Positions 11,105-22,485 of a DNA stretch of 64,000 bases are shown here, piece after piece. How positions within the stretch are numbered: position 1 is the stretch's first letter; each line of letters opens with the position of its first letter. A program made the translations under genes and the position numbers. This stretch comes from Brachionus plicatilis (taxonomy: Eukaryota; Rotifera; Eurotatoria; Ploima; Brachionidae): the NCBI GenBank assembly GCA_010279815.1, contig QEOQ01000486.1, positions 1,084,935 to 1,148,934 of the forward strand, in the 5' to 3' direction. Under the pieces are notes generated by a model. That model did no database searches. It was not told the DNA's origin and saw nothing but the letters and a program-made list of their open reading frames with translations.

Positions 11105-11732
11105 TTATTATTACATAAAAAGGGGTTATAATACAAAATAATAAAGAAATTGAGCCCTAGAGTATTGATTTTTTATTATTTAAAAAAGCTTGGACTCTCA
11201 GTCAGTTTAGAAATGTTGAAACTTTTTCTTTTTAATCTGGATTTTCTTAAAAATTTATTCATTCCTCAAAAAATAAAATTAAAAAAACATTTAAAAAAAT
11301 TTATTTTACAAAAGCTTAGAGTTTTGGAAAAATTGCCTAAATACGTAATAAATTTCTGATGTTACACAGTTTTTGAATTAAAGTTGAAATTAAACTTTTT
11401 GATTTTCTTACTGAGTCAAAATTTTAATGTATCTTTTGGAATTGTATTCAATTTTTAAAGTTTGATGGATTATGTTGGTCTACAATTGAATTGAAAACAT
11501 TAATATTTTGAAATTGTCTCGGTTTCAATTTTTGGAAAAACGTGTGAGAATTTGCCTTCAATTTATTGAAATTTAAAAATTAAATACTAATATTCTTGAT
11601 CTTTTTTTTTTATTTTTAGATAATTAATTTTTTTGAAATTTTTAAATTCCAAAAAAATTCGAATTTTTAATTTAAAAAATTGCTTTTCATTGAAAAAGAT
11701 GAAAATTTGGTCAATTTATGATTTTTCAAGCG

Positions 11733-14066
11733 CTATTTACTTGTTTTACTTAATTTGCTTACTTTATCATTTTTGAAAATTGAATTTAAGGAATCTTTGA
11801 AAGTTTGGTTTAAATTTTTGAACAAAATAATCGAATATGAATTTGATAGAATATAAAATAATTCACTAAATTCCAAATAATTTGAACATACTTGACTAAA
11901 ATTGAAGCAAATGTTATGTTTTCCTCTATTAGACGAAATTCTTTTCATAAAAATGTATAAGGACACTCCAAAATGACAAAATTTGAGAACAAATACAATC
12001 AAAAGATTCCAGCAAATTGTATAATTTATTTTTTTTTCCGTATTTTCCAAATTTTTTTCTTCCTTTGTATCTAATTTTTTAGCAAGTTTGACTTTAAACT
12101 TCAATTTCTCTCGTACAACTATCACTATATATAAATCAATCAAGAACAGAATCAAATACAATAGAAAATCATTCACAATGAAGCTTAATACAAAAGTGAT
12201 GTAAAAAAATATGGCTTGATTATAAGAATACAAAATTTGTTCGTAGGAATGCGATCCAACATCTCGAATAATGTTGAGCATAAAAGTATTTCTGTTTGGA
12301 AATTCTTCATAATTTTGGTAGTCTATTAAAAAATATTTATCATTTATTCTTACCGTGAATAGTTTGTCAATAGAAAGAATAATGCTTAAAATTAAAAATA
12401 AAACAATTAGAATCTTTGATTTTTTATTCTCTTCAATTTTTCTTTTGAACTTTATCGAATTATCATTAGTGGCTAGACCATTCAGTCTGAGCCAGGAAAT
12501 TCCAATAATGGTGATATTAGACCATATTTTTAGCATGCCTAATATAAATTCTACAAATATTATGTCATACCACTGGACATATTTGTGTCGCAGAATGGCT
12601 GAACAAAATATTCCGTTCACATAAACACATTTATTTACCAAATGGATAGAAAAAATGACAGAGAAAACTAAGTTAATTATACTGCACACAGTCATCAAAT
12701 AATTTGCAGTGGATCTTTTGGCAGCCTTTATGTTTACCAAAATTTTAAGGTTGATTAAATTGATAATAATGGTGATTAGACAAAGTACAGGTGAAATTAA
12801 AATTGTTGAAAAATTAAAAATCTGTGAAAAATAAATAATGTCCTGGTCAGTTCGTTCTGATTTTGGATTAATATTTTCTGCCTTATGACAATGTTTAGAA
12901 ATCGAATTTAGGAGTTGGGTCTCTAAAGTTAAATTAATGGGACAATGGTTAAATTTTAGAGAAATTCCATAAGTCTGAATAAAATCTTCAATAATCTGAT
13001 TTAAGTTGCTGTTTTTAAGAAGCATTTTTAAAGTGTCAGAACAATTTGTTACCGGTGAGCTGATGAACACAAATGTAGAATTAGAAGCGTAAAAATCTTT
13101 GAACAAGCAAAAATCTTCATCTGGAAACTGGTAGTTTTCATTTATTTGTATTTGGATGACTCGTGTAAAATTCTGTTTATTTGTAATAAATTCGTGTAAT
13201 GATTTAGAGTTTTGATACAAAAATTCTCTTAAATTTCTAATTGAAAATGTCAAGTAAACAAGTTTGTCAAAATTCTGCAAAACCTCTTTGCCAATAAATT
13301 TAAATTGTCCAAATAAATTAAGAGAGACAAGCATCTTGAAAATATTTGCACTCAACATTTGCTTATCTAGATCGAGTCTATAGCCGTAGATAAAAATTTG
13401 TTTTATGTCACTATTTAAAGAATTGTTAGTTGACAAAAATCCGAGTACATTTGGTTTCAAAAAAGTGTCGGACAAGCCATAAAAATAAATATTTTCAATT
13501 TTTGAGTTTAGGAAAACAAGTGGACATGTTTGTTTAAAATAGGTAACTGTGAATGCAAATCCAATTGTCTTTAGTTTTCCAAAAAAATTTATATCTTTAC
13601 TTTGATTTGAATTGGTGTTGAAATTAGCTGAACAATTTAATAAAGTTTTAAATTTTGAATAGTGAAAATAGATAGAGCTTATATTTACTTTTTTAGAAAG
13701 ATCAAAAAAAAGATTTGATTTCAAATTGAAAGCAACAATATCAATAAGCTGTATCAAAATGCTAAATGTTTGATGAGTCTTAAGTGCTGTGATTTGAAAT
13801 GATTCATCTAGTACTTTTTTCTTATTCCAAATTAAATTTAAAGTAAAATAATTTTTATTCCAATAAAAACAGTCAGAGTCTACTTGACTTATTTTATCAT
13901 TTAAAAATACGTTCACCTCAACTGAGTATGCGTTTATTAAATTAGTTATTTTAACCACTTTCATATTAGTACATTTTTGTTTTAAAGCTGGTATGTTTAG
14001 AGACAAACACACATTGATGATAGTGATATAAAAAAAAGCTATTAGATAAACTGAACAATTGACCAT
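11733..14066 (-). CDS. intronless 7TM receptor with large Cys-containing ectodomain
   Basis: A single frame of 777 residues starts at ATG 14066. Residues 1-22 form a signal peptide. Residues about 25-410 form a secreted-side domain with many Asn-glycosylation sequons, paired cysteines, and spaced Leu/Ile/Phe-rich strands (for example FKMLVSLNLFGQFKFIGKEV) reminiscent of degenerate leucine-rich repeats. Hydrophobic segments at about 420-445, 455-475, 500-528, 552-570, 620-650, 680-705 and 730-750 give seven membrane passes. The third ends in SWLRLNGL in the place of the DRY motif. The seventh carries SNSYSIILFKNLNQTF, like an NPxxY(x)nNxxF end. The C-tail is short and Lys/Ser-rich. This architecture fits a class A-like GPCR of an expanded rotifer-type family; the ligand is unknown. 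Lack of introns suggests retroposition-driven expansion. The receptor call is firm, the subfamily is not. Confidence 0.8.
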   Translation of the reverse strand: MVNCSVYLIAFFYITIINVCLSLNIPALKQKCTNMKVVKITNLINAYSVEVNVFLNDKISQVDSDCFYWNKNYFTLNLIWNKKKVLDESFQITALKTHQTFSILIQLIDIVAFNLKSNLFFDLSKKVNISSIYFHYSKFKTLLNCSANFNTNSNQSKDINFFGKLKTIGFAFTVTYFKQTCPLVFLNSKIENIYFYGLSDTFLKPNVLGFLSTNNSLNSDIKQIFIYGYRLDLDKQMLSANIFKMLVSLNLFGQFKFIGKEVLQNFDKLVYLTFSIRNLREFLYQNSKSLHEFITNKQNFTRVIQIQINENYQFPDEDFCLFKDFYASNSTFVFISSPVTNCSDTLKMLLKNSNLNQIIEDFIQTYGISLKFNHCPINLTLETQLLNSISKHCHKAENINPKSERTDQDIIYFSQIFNFSTILISPVLCLITIIINLINLKILVNIKAAKRSTANYLMTVCSIINLVFSVIFSIHLVNKCVYVNGIFCSAILRHKYVQWYDIIFVEFILGMLKIWSNITIIGISWLRLNGLATNDNSIKFKRKIEENKKSKILIVLFLILSIILSIDKLFTVRINDKYFLIDYQNYEEFPNRNTFMLNIIRDVGSHSYEQILYSYNQAIFFYITFVLSFIVNDFLLYLILFLIDLYIVIVVREKLKFKVKLAKKLDTKEEKNLENTEKKINYTICWNLLIVFVLKFCHFGVSLYIFMKRISSNRGKHNICFNFSQVCSNYLEFSELFYILSNSYSIILFKNLNQTFKDSLNSIFKNDKVSKLSKTSK

Positions 14067-15055
14067 GATTCTCTTTTATTTATTGTATTTTTAATTTTAA
14101 CCAAAAATGAATTTTTAATTAAAATATAAACTATTTGTATCGAATAAAGAAGTTTTGTTTTTTTTTTTAAAAAAAAATTTTTTTATGTTTATGTGTATTT
14201 TATGAAATATATAAATCTCACGAATAAAAATCAAAAGTTTTCTACAAAAAACAATTTGCTGATAATTCTAGAAAAATAAATTTTTTAATTTAATATGATT
14301 TTTCTGAAAATTTTTTAACATTTTTAACATCTTCTTGTCAGAAATTTTCAAATAAAAAGTCTAAAAAATAATATTTTATTAATTATCCAATTTTGTTAAT
14401 GGTCTTGTTGTTTATCTTGAGAAATGGAATTTTGAAGAATTTTTTTTTTTTTAAATATGAATGGTAAGTAATCTCTTAAGATAAAATAAAACTAATTAAA
14501 TTAAGTGAAAATTTTAAATTTCATTTTGAATTATATAAGCAAAAAGAATTTTTAAATTAATCGTTATTATATTTTATTTAGATTGACGTCAATGCTAAAG
14601 AAGGCAAAAAAATAAAAACAAAAATCATGGAACAAAAATGCTCTTGATTAAAATTATATAGAAAATAATTTAATTGTCTAATAAATGAAATTTTGAATTT
14701 TTTATGGAAGAAGTCATTAGTCTCTGTATAATTGAAATATTGCCATATTAAAAAAAAATTTAAACCTTCTTGCACTAAATAAGATATTCTGAATAATGAA
14801 GTTTATCTTGAAATCTCAACAATTACATGATTTTCGAAAAAAGCGGGACTTTCATGTTTATTCCAACTTGTTAATTGAAAATTTTTAAATTATTTATAAA
14901 AAGCAAGTTAAAAAAATAAATAAAATCAAAAATTGCTATGTCAACAAAAGAAGTATATAATTCTGAGGAATAATGCATATTTCCATGAGGTAAGCTTCAT
15001 ATTTCTTGGTCTCATAAATATTAATTCAATTATTTATTTATTAAAAATTTTAAAT
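14067..15055. other. intergenic, no gene seen
   Basis: This is upstream of the receptor gene. It is AT-rich, and short frames such as 14578-14775 and 14933-15253 are low-complexity and cross repeat sequence. No promoter element could be fixed. Confidence 0.5.
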
Positions 15056-15065
15056 TATTTTATTA

Positions 15066-15180
15066 CAGTGAATTCTCGAATATCGAGACTCGTTTGGGAA
15101 ACAAAAATATTAGTCTCGATAATTTTGTCTCTTTATTCGATATTCGAGACTTTTATAATTTTAAATAAAAGTCTCGAAAA
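15066..15180. mobile_element. pogo/Tc1-like MITE fragment with TCGAATATCGAGAC words
   Basis: CAGTGAATTCTCGAATATCGAGACTC at the left is followed by inverted and direct copies of GTCTCGA and TCGATATTCGAGAC. Short terminal-repeat words of this type next to a CAGTG start are typical of pogo/Tigger-like non-autonomous elements. There is no transposase. Confidence 0.4.
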
Positions 15181-15284
15181 TTTTTATATAAAAATATTAT
15201 TTAAAAAAAAAATAAAAAATTTAAAGTATATTATACAAATTAATATCATTTAGATTCAAAATCAAAAAATGAAGTTATCAATTT

Positions 15285-15722
15285 AGGGTACATCATTTTA
15301 CGTAATTTTATATCAAAAAATGTAAGATTTCGTAAAATGATGTAAAATTACGTTATTTAAAATCAAACTTAACAAAGATTATTAAAAAAATAATAAACTT
15401 TTCATGAATAAAATTTTGAATCTTGAAGTTCAAGATCAAAAAAATCAGATCAAACATTATTTTGTTTATATCTTTTGAATGGTATTTGATTAAATCCCTC
15501 TGCAAAATGCTAAATAATTCAACAAACATTCTAAATATTAGATTGGGCTAATAAAAATCCTAAAATTTGGACTTTTCCTATTAAAAATTTGCGACAAATT
15601 TGACTTCAGGTGGTCGCATTTTTGATAAATTTGACTTGAAATAACATTTTTTTACATAATTTTACATCATAATACGAAAGCTTACGTTTTATTACATTTG
15701 ATGTAAAATGACGTAAAATTAT
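15285..15722. mobile_element. MITE of the TTACGTAA-rich family
   Basis: The left block (GGTACATCATTTTACGTAAT ... GTAAAATGATGTAAAATTACG) and right block (TTTACATAATTTTACATCAT ... GATGTAAAATGACGTAAAAT) are inverted relative to each other across about 440 bp. The same TTTACGTAAAATTACG vocabulary recurs at 20755-20990, 24455-24515, 41740-42110, 62220-62480 and 63050-63680. Confidence 0.55.
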
Positions 15723-15889
15723 GGAATTTTAGCCCTTCTGCAGTTTAAATTAGAACACTGTCTATTAATTTATTTATCTGAGATCTGAGATAAAACTATT
15801 TCAAATTAAAGAGGAAATCAAAAATTTTAAACTTCAATTCTTTTGTATCAAATTCGAGCATCAGGCATTTTATTAAATAACTTGATTGT

Positions 15890-16213
15890 ATTTGTTCACT
15901 TAATTCTATTTTGGTCCACCATTGCGTGAAAAAAAAAATTAGGTGAACTAAAGTTCACATAAAGGACTTGAGTCCTTTGAATTATAAAAATAGAATATAA
16001 AATTTTTATACCTTTTTTATAAATAAAAATCATATTTCAAATTGACCATGGAACTTAAGCTTTAATTAAATAAATAAAAAAAACAAAAAATTGATTTGAA
16101 AAATGACGATGAATTTGATTCAAAATTAAAAACTTTAATTTTTATTTAACTCTTGTTTATTTTATAAGAAGAGAAAACTAAATCATATTAGTAGGAAAAA
16201 ATTGAAATAATTT
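15890..16213. other. intergenic, small GGTGAACTAAAGTTCAC palindrome
   Basis: The region downstream of the RING-like/MATH gene is AT-rich. A compact palindrome (GTGAACTAAAGTTCAC near 15942) and nearby AATTCTATTTTGGTCCACC words resemble sequence near 51880-51910 and 52190, suggesting a small dispersed repeat. No gene is seen. Confidence 0.35.
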
Positions 16214-17320
16214 TTAAATTTTATGAATTATTTCAGCTTTTATAGTTGCTTTTAGAGTAATCGAGTCATTTTTGGCATCGTAATATCCATTTTTTTGATC
16301 CATTATTTTATCAATTTCCACAAAACTGGGAAACCCGTAACCCGTTTCTCTATCGTACAAATATTTTATTGATTTGGTCAAATCTTTTTTTGTGTCAAAT
16401 CTATCTAACAGCGAAAGTTTAAAATCGGCATCAACAGGAAATTTGTGTAATTTATCAATATTAAAACAACACAAAAAAAATCCAAAAGATGATTTTTTAT
16501 TTACATCATCATTTAATTTAAGATTGATTGACCATTGGAAATTTCTAATAGTACACTGTTTTGAATTAATCGAAACATTCTTTCCATATTTCAATTTAGA
16601 AAAATCATTGATTACTAGTTGAATAGTTGCTTCACATCGACTATCATCATCAATTTCATTTTGATTAAAAATAAAATTTGTTTCCTCTTTTAAATAAAGC
16701 TCTCCGAATAAACTTTTTATTTCAGTATCTTCGATGCCATCAGTTAGTCTAATTTTTGTCTGGCTTAATAAATCTTTCATTTTTATCGCCAAAGTCATAC
16801 CATTACCAAGTATTTTTTTACTATTATTATAATAATTTAATTTAGTATGGACACACAAAATATCATCAATTTTTAATGATTCAATTTGTTTTGTTGTATG
16901 ATCCAAATCTTTAATTTTCTCATTGAATTCTTTTAAGTTCGATTCTTTTTCCTTATCAACTTTTTTCAACAATTCATCATAATAATTATCAATTTTTTTA
17001 TTTAAAAGAACTTTGATTTCTTCTCTACGAACGTCAATTTCGTTCTTAAAGTGATTGTGAGTAAAATCAATATAATATTCAGACTGACTTTTGTAATCAT
17101 AAAATGCATTCAATTCTGTAATAAAATATTTATATTGTTTCTTCTTTAATTCGAATGATTTTTGGGCGATGACCATTCTATTTCTTGTCATATTTAGACA
17201 TTCTTGAGCTGTTAAGTAATGTGTTTTACAAACCGGGCATGGAAATTCCTTGTTATTGTAAAAGATATCCTTGTATTTGACGGAAAAACCACAAGGTAAT
17301 GAAATGTTTACACTATCCAT
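16214..17320 (-). CDS. RING-like zinc, coiled-coil and MATH-domain protein
   Basis: The intact single-exon frame has 368 residues from ATG 17320; an upstream in-frame ATG (17389) would add a Lys/Phe-rich stretch, but the paralog at 8670-9818 aligns from this internal start (MDSVNISLPCGF). Residues 8-40 hold a reduced RING-like site (LPCGF, CPVCKTHY, ECLNM). Residues about 50-185 are a charged coiled coil. Residues about 225-365 form a MATH/TRAF-like beta domain: FQWSINLKL, GFFLCCFN, TGYGFPSFVEI and DQKNGYYDAKNDSITLKATI follow the family strand pattern including the W-x-I and G-x-G-F positions. MATH proteins with RING-type zinc sites act as adaptors or E3 ligases; the zinc site is too short to assert ligase activity. 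No signal peptide is present, so a cytosolic location is likely. Confidence 0.8.
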   Translation of the reverse strand: MDSVNISLPCGFSVKYKDIFYNNKEFPCPVCKTHYLTAQECLNMTRNRMVIAQKSFELKKKQYKYFITELNAFYDYKSQSEYYIDFTHNHFKNEIDVRREEIKVLLNKKIDNYYDELLKKVDKEKESNLKEFNEKIKDLDHTTKQIESLKIDDILCVHTKLNYYNNSKKILGNGMTLAIKMKDLLSQTKIRLTDGIEDTEIKSLFGELYLKEETNFIFNQNEIDDDSRCEATIQLVINDFSKLKYGKNVSINSKQCTIRNFQWSINLKLNDDVNKKSSFGFFLCCFNIDKLHKFPVDADFKLSLLDRFDTKKDLTKSIKYLYDRETGYGFPSFVEIDKIMDQKNGYYDAKNDSITLKATIKAEIIHKI

Positions 17321-18381
17321 TTTGAATATTTTTTTCAGGATTTTTAAATTGCAAAAAGAAAAAGAAAAAAATTTTATAAATTTAAACAAATTTTATCTGC
17401 ACTCTTAGACGAACCCATTAATTTATGAAGAGCTGATATTTAGAAAATTTGAAAATGCGCTCGTTTATAAATAAAAGGATAGATGAAAAATAATTATTTT
17501 GATTTTTAAAATAAGCCTAGATTTATTTTTATTTTATTTTTTTAAAAATTAATTTTATAAAATTAAGTCCCATGAACAGAATATAAAAAGTAAAAATTAA
17601 AAAATAATAAGTAAGATATTTCTTCTTCTGTTATTAAAGCAATTTAATTCTGTCTACTGAGTGGTAATACAAATGACCTTAAAACAAGTATTTTTAAAAT
17701 CATCATTCTTTTGCTGTATTTAATAAAAAAAGTTTTTTTTATAAATTTCAATCTAATAATAGTAAAAACCAGAGTTATTAAAAAGTCACAAGTCTTAAGT
17801 CGAGTCCGGTATTAAACAGCTCTAATAAAAACCTCTTGAAAATAAAATTTTTGAATGAATTTGAATTTAAAATTAGAATATCCAAGAACCAAATTAGAAT
17901 TCATGGACAAAAGCTTCTTTTTAATTTAATTTAATTCTTATTTATTATTTTTAAAAATTCGATTGCTAAATTTTTTTTAAAATTCGATTCGTTTTCAATT
18001 CTCTAAACTATGGTTATCTGCTTTAAATAAGAGCCAACTAATGTAAAAATCAAAGAAAATTTTTTTGATAGTGAAAAAAAATAATCTAAAAAAAGAAATT
18101 CACGCGTCTTTAAAATAGGTTTTAAAATTAACAAGGGATTTTGAAGTAAACAGAATTTTTTAAACATGATTAAAACTTTAAAAAAAAAAAATGATAAAAA
18201 AATATTTTCTTATGTAATAAAATTTTTAATTGAAATTGTGTCTAATTCGAAAAAAAAAAATTCTAAAAATTTATCTAAGAAAAATTAATATCATAAAATT
18301 TGTTTGCAAATTATACAAAAAATATTACGATAAATATTTAATTAAATCATCAGTTAACTAATTAAAAGATTTCTTTATAAT
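17321..18381. other. intergenic; one micro-MITE, otherwise nothing seen
   Basis: The sequence between the RING-like/MATH gene start and the peroxidase stop is AT-rich. Apart from the 55-bp hAT-like relic at 17770-17824, no coding region or repeat could be supported. Confidence 0.5.
17770..17824. mobile_element. internally deleted hAT-like MITE (GTCAAA family)
   Basis: CAGAGTTATTAAAAAGTCAC at the left and GTATTAAACAGCTCTA at the right are degenerate inverted ends separated by only about 20 bp. Flanking octamers GTAAAAAC (17762-17769) and ATAAAAAC (17825-17832) match at 7 of 8 positions, supporting transposition and later internal deletion. Confidence 0.5.
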
Positions 18382-21300
18382 CTACAATTCGCCAGTCCAT
18401 TTTGATAAATCAACTTGTTCTTTTAAGGTAGAACAATCCACGCTCGGATTCGAATCCGATGGTGTGTAGAACACATTTCCTGCAATTTCTGCTATCTCAT
18501 AATTGTTACATATCAACCCAGCCATCGTGACTTTCTTTATCTCAGTCAATTGTTCTACAAAAAATAATAAAAAAATATTTATAAAAAAAAATTATATACC
18601 TAAAGTAAAAGCTCCTGGATTAACACTAGGATCATTTTCGTAGTAAAATCTATCTCCTTTTTTTAGATTAGCAAATTGTTCCATTATCAAACAAGAAAAA
18701 GTTGGTGCAGCCAAAAACGAGTCCGAATCCTTTTTTTCTAACAAAGCTCCCGCATATAGATCAATATCAGCTACATCTCTATTTAAGAAAATTATAATCT
18801 TTTTTTATCAACCTTTAAAAATTTACTCATAAATTTTGACTAAAACACTTCGTCTTGCAGGACCTATCAGATCCCTCAAGTCATTAATTTCAGAAACAAC
18901 AATTCCATGGCAATAATTCACATAGTCAATATATGGTCTTAAGCCATGATCCCGACCTCTATGAATATTGGTTGCAAGTAAATCATGAGCTGAAAAAACA
19001 CCATTGGTAGTCTGAGCAAACAAACTATTTTGCAGCTGGTCTCCAAAACTTCCGAATTTCCAGCAATTATCGTTCATCAAACCCTTGAATATTGAAAAGA
19101 TTCCTTCTCCTCTTGTATCATAGGCGTAATCAGATTTAAATTCTAAATCAGTAAAATTAATAAAGGCCAATCTAGTGTCATCAGTTTTGTATCTATTAAA
19201 TTTATCTCTGATCAGTGAATGACCAAATCTAAAAGCGGCAGTGGAAAATTCGTTTGTAAGGGCCGGATTAATCTTAAAAAAATTTGTATAAATATTAAAT
19301 AAAAATTTTAATTTAAAATAAATAATTTTTATCCGTTATTTTAAATTTTTAAAGAGCTTATTTTATTTCAAATATGAATTTTTAATTATATGTAAAATTT
19401 AAAAATTTTAAATCAAATTTTCTTTTTTAAATTAATTTAAGTGCCCGTTATCATAAATAGGAGGCTTTCTAATTTTTGATATTTAAACTCGATTAAAATA
19501 AAATAATTCAAGAAATTATTCCAAAAATTCAAAGAAATTGAGGCTGTGAAATTTTTTTGAATGCAGAAAAGTTTAGATATTTTTTTTTACTGATAAAAGA
19601 TAAGTAAAATTCTTAATCTTTAAGCTACTTTGCTTTATGTGAAAGTTTTTATCTGCAAAAACTCTTCAAATTTGATAAGAATACTTTTTAATGGACTGTA
19701 AAATGCAGAAATAAACTTTTATCGCTGCATTAAGAAATTTTAAAATTTAACATTTTGCAGAACTTAAATTAACTCTTTTTGTAATAGAGTTTTTTTAATC
19801 CTTTTGAATTGGAAAGACAGAATTGAAAATAGAATTCAAATTTCCAAAGAAAATGACCAACTTTGATTTAAAACAAATGTCATTAAAATTGATCGGATGA
19901 ATCTGACGGAGGTTAGTTGACTCGAAATAAACATGTTTGACTTAGAATTATGATTTTGGGTACTATGAAAAATTTTCATTTTAATAAAAATTTTTTAATT
20001 TAATTTAAAAGAAAAATTCTTAAACTTCAAAAAAAATTTTTATAATTTTAAATTTAAAAAATCAATTCAATTTTGAAAAAAATGTAATGCCGGTTTTGTA
20101 AAGTTTTAATTTAAAATTAGATTTTTAAAAAATCGATAAGGTATTGGCTACCCTAAACTAACCTATACTCAATATTAAAATTTAAGAACTTATTTTTTAT
20201 TTCTATTATAATAATTTTCATAAAAATAAATACTCAAATTGGCAAATTGTGGTTTGAGATCAAGATTAAAAGATCAAAATAAAAAATTTCATCTTTTCTA
20301 TAAAAAAAGGGAAAATTTTTTTTTGTCGCAAGAAATTACATTATTAAATTTATTTTCATATATACATGATATTAAAATATAATTTTTTTATTAAACTTGA
20401 ATGGGTTGGATTTTTTAATTTATTTTAAAAAATTTTAAAGACAAAAAATTTAATGTTTTAATATAATATTATTTTAGTTTGAATGAATGAATGAATATAA
20501 AATTTATAAGTTTGAATTTTCGAATTAACTTAACCTGAATCATTTAAATTATTGATTGTTTTTGTTAAATAAATTAAAGGTCAATCATTTTAAAGTTTAT
20601 TTGATAATGAACCATTATTAGGCTTAACATGTCTAGTAATCTTTTTTTTTTAAATTATCAAAATCATTAGATTAATTAAGTTTTAAAATTTTAAATGTTC
20701 GTTTTGATATTAAAATTTGATCTGAAACTTCATTTATTATCATTTATTATTTTACAGTAAAAAAAAGTGTTTTTCCGTAAAAAAAAAATTTCCTTAAAAA
20801 ACGAAATTTTACCAAAATTGGGTTTAATTTTGACGTTAGTCGATTTACGCATATTTACGGATTACAGTGAAAATTTTCATAATTTGGCGCTAAAGTACCA
20901 ATTGTTACAAGAAAATACTCAGATAAATTACGCAAATTTTCACTGGAATCGTAAACTCATTTAAAATTACGCAAAGTTACGCACTTTTTGGTAAAAAGGC
21001 GCATTTTTAAATAAAATTACCAAAGAAAAGTCAGATTATAGCACCACGTTAATTACCCATTTAATTTTAATCCAACTAATTTAAAAAGAATCAACCTTTA
21101 GAAAATCTCCAGTCTAACCAACATTTAAAAATTTTAAAAAAATATGAATTTTTCATTTGGACTTAATTTAAAAAATTTTAAATTACAGAGCTATCATATC
21201 CGGTAAAGTATTGAGTTGTATCTAAATCAGGTGATATATCTCTACTCCCGTTGATCATTGGCACCCATTCGTTGTAGACTATATGCTGGAGAAGAGCAAT

Positions 21301-22485
21301 GACAATTCTTCTTGTTTCCTGATACAACTCTTGGTCGGTCCATGTCGGATTATTTGTGGCCAATTTGCCAGCTATTCTGTTGTGCTCCCTTAGGAACAAA
21401 GTGTGTATGCTGACTAGTCCTAAATTTTCACTAGTTCTGTATTCACCAGCCAAAAAACAATTGTAAGTTGGGTCACTAGATGAGCTGCATGTATCGCTTG
21501 ACAGTGGTAAATAGTCTCCACTGGTCACTTGTACATTATTTGTATTTAAAGGCTCGCTAGTGGCCAACAGTCCACCGGAAAAAGTTCTTAATTCATCGGC
21601 GCGATCTTGATCAATTCCATAAATGCCAGAACCATCAATGAATGAGGACAGAAGATTAAGTTGTTCCCTGTAGGACAAATTGCAGTCAAAATCTGGAAAA
21701 GATGCACTTGACCGAGTAAATTTCATGCATTCCTGGTCCAGAAAAAGGTCGTTTTGGGGCCATTCTAGGGGCAAACAATCTGAGTCTGTTGAGCCACAAG
21801 GACAATCGAGTTCAACACCGTCAGAGTCAGTGGTGGCCGATGTTCCAGATATGTCATGAATTAAAAATTGACCAAACATCGCATAAATATGCGACGCTGT
21901 GTTTTCATGAACTCCTCTGTCTGGTGGTGGCGAAACTTGCAAACTGGCTGTTCTGGGATGCGGCAAGTCGCTACCAGTCACAGATAAGCTTCTTGCTGAA
22001 TTGAAGCCATCTTGGTAGGCCACAGGAAGGACTCGCTGATAGGGCGTATTGGCAGCTCCATAAAGAGGATTTTTTTCATTGTTACACGAGCCATTAGCTG
22101 ATCTATATTTGCTGGTAAAGTCACATGTAACATCAGTAAAGGGACAATATTGAGAGTCGATGGAGAGGTCAGTAGCAGTAGATCTGGCTGATGTTGAGTT
22201 GAGGGCTGTTTTGATGGCCAAAGAAGTGACTTGATTGATAAAAAAAGCATCAGTTGATGACTGTCTCATGTTAGACTGCATTTTGGACCTTATTTTTTTA
22301 GCATTTCGGGGCAGTCTTGTCCTGTTTCTTGCAAAAAGTGTCTGAAGGTCCGAGTTGAGTTTTTCTTGTCTTTCAGCAAGAGAATTTTTTTTGGTGGTTG
22401 TTCTTCTAGGCCTGCATTTTGCCCTGGTTTCGTCGACTAAAACTCCGACCAAAATAATTAGGAAAAAAAGAGTTAAATGGCGCAT
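18382..22485 (-). CDS. secreted animal haem peroxidase
   Basis: Four exons join in phase: 22485-21187, 19272-18827, 18778-18600 and 18554-18382, giving 698 aa. Residues 1-22 are a signal peptide and 23-70 are basic. The peroxidase domain covers about 110-690: distal His210 in GQFLIHDIS, catalytic Arg350 and haem-linking Glu353 in EYRTSE, REHNRIA, proximal His451 in FRFGHSLI, HRGRDHG, and the closing EDVADIDLYAG and QLTEIKKVTMAGLICNN motifs. In most family members Asp precedes the distal His and forms the second haem ester bond; here it is Ile209, so only one ester link is expected. The domain matches insect-type peroxidases and peroxinectins without Ig or LRR parts. Likely roles are extracellular oxidation, matrix cross-linking or defence. 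Intron 1 (1.9 kb) is repeat-rich; the others are 48 and 45 bp. Confidence 0.92.
20755..20990. repeat. TTACG-rich repeat in peroxidase intron 1
   Basis: Words such as TTTTCCGTAAAAA, TTTACGCATATTTACGGATT, ACAGTGAAAATTTTCA and its inverse AAATTTTCACTGGAATCGTA define an inverted-repeat block. A 65-codon frame across it is a by-product of the repeat. It is related in vocabulary to the TTACGTAA family. Confidence 0.4.
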
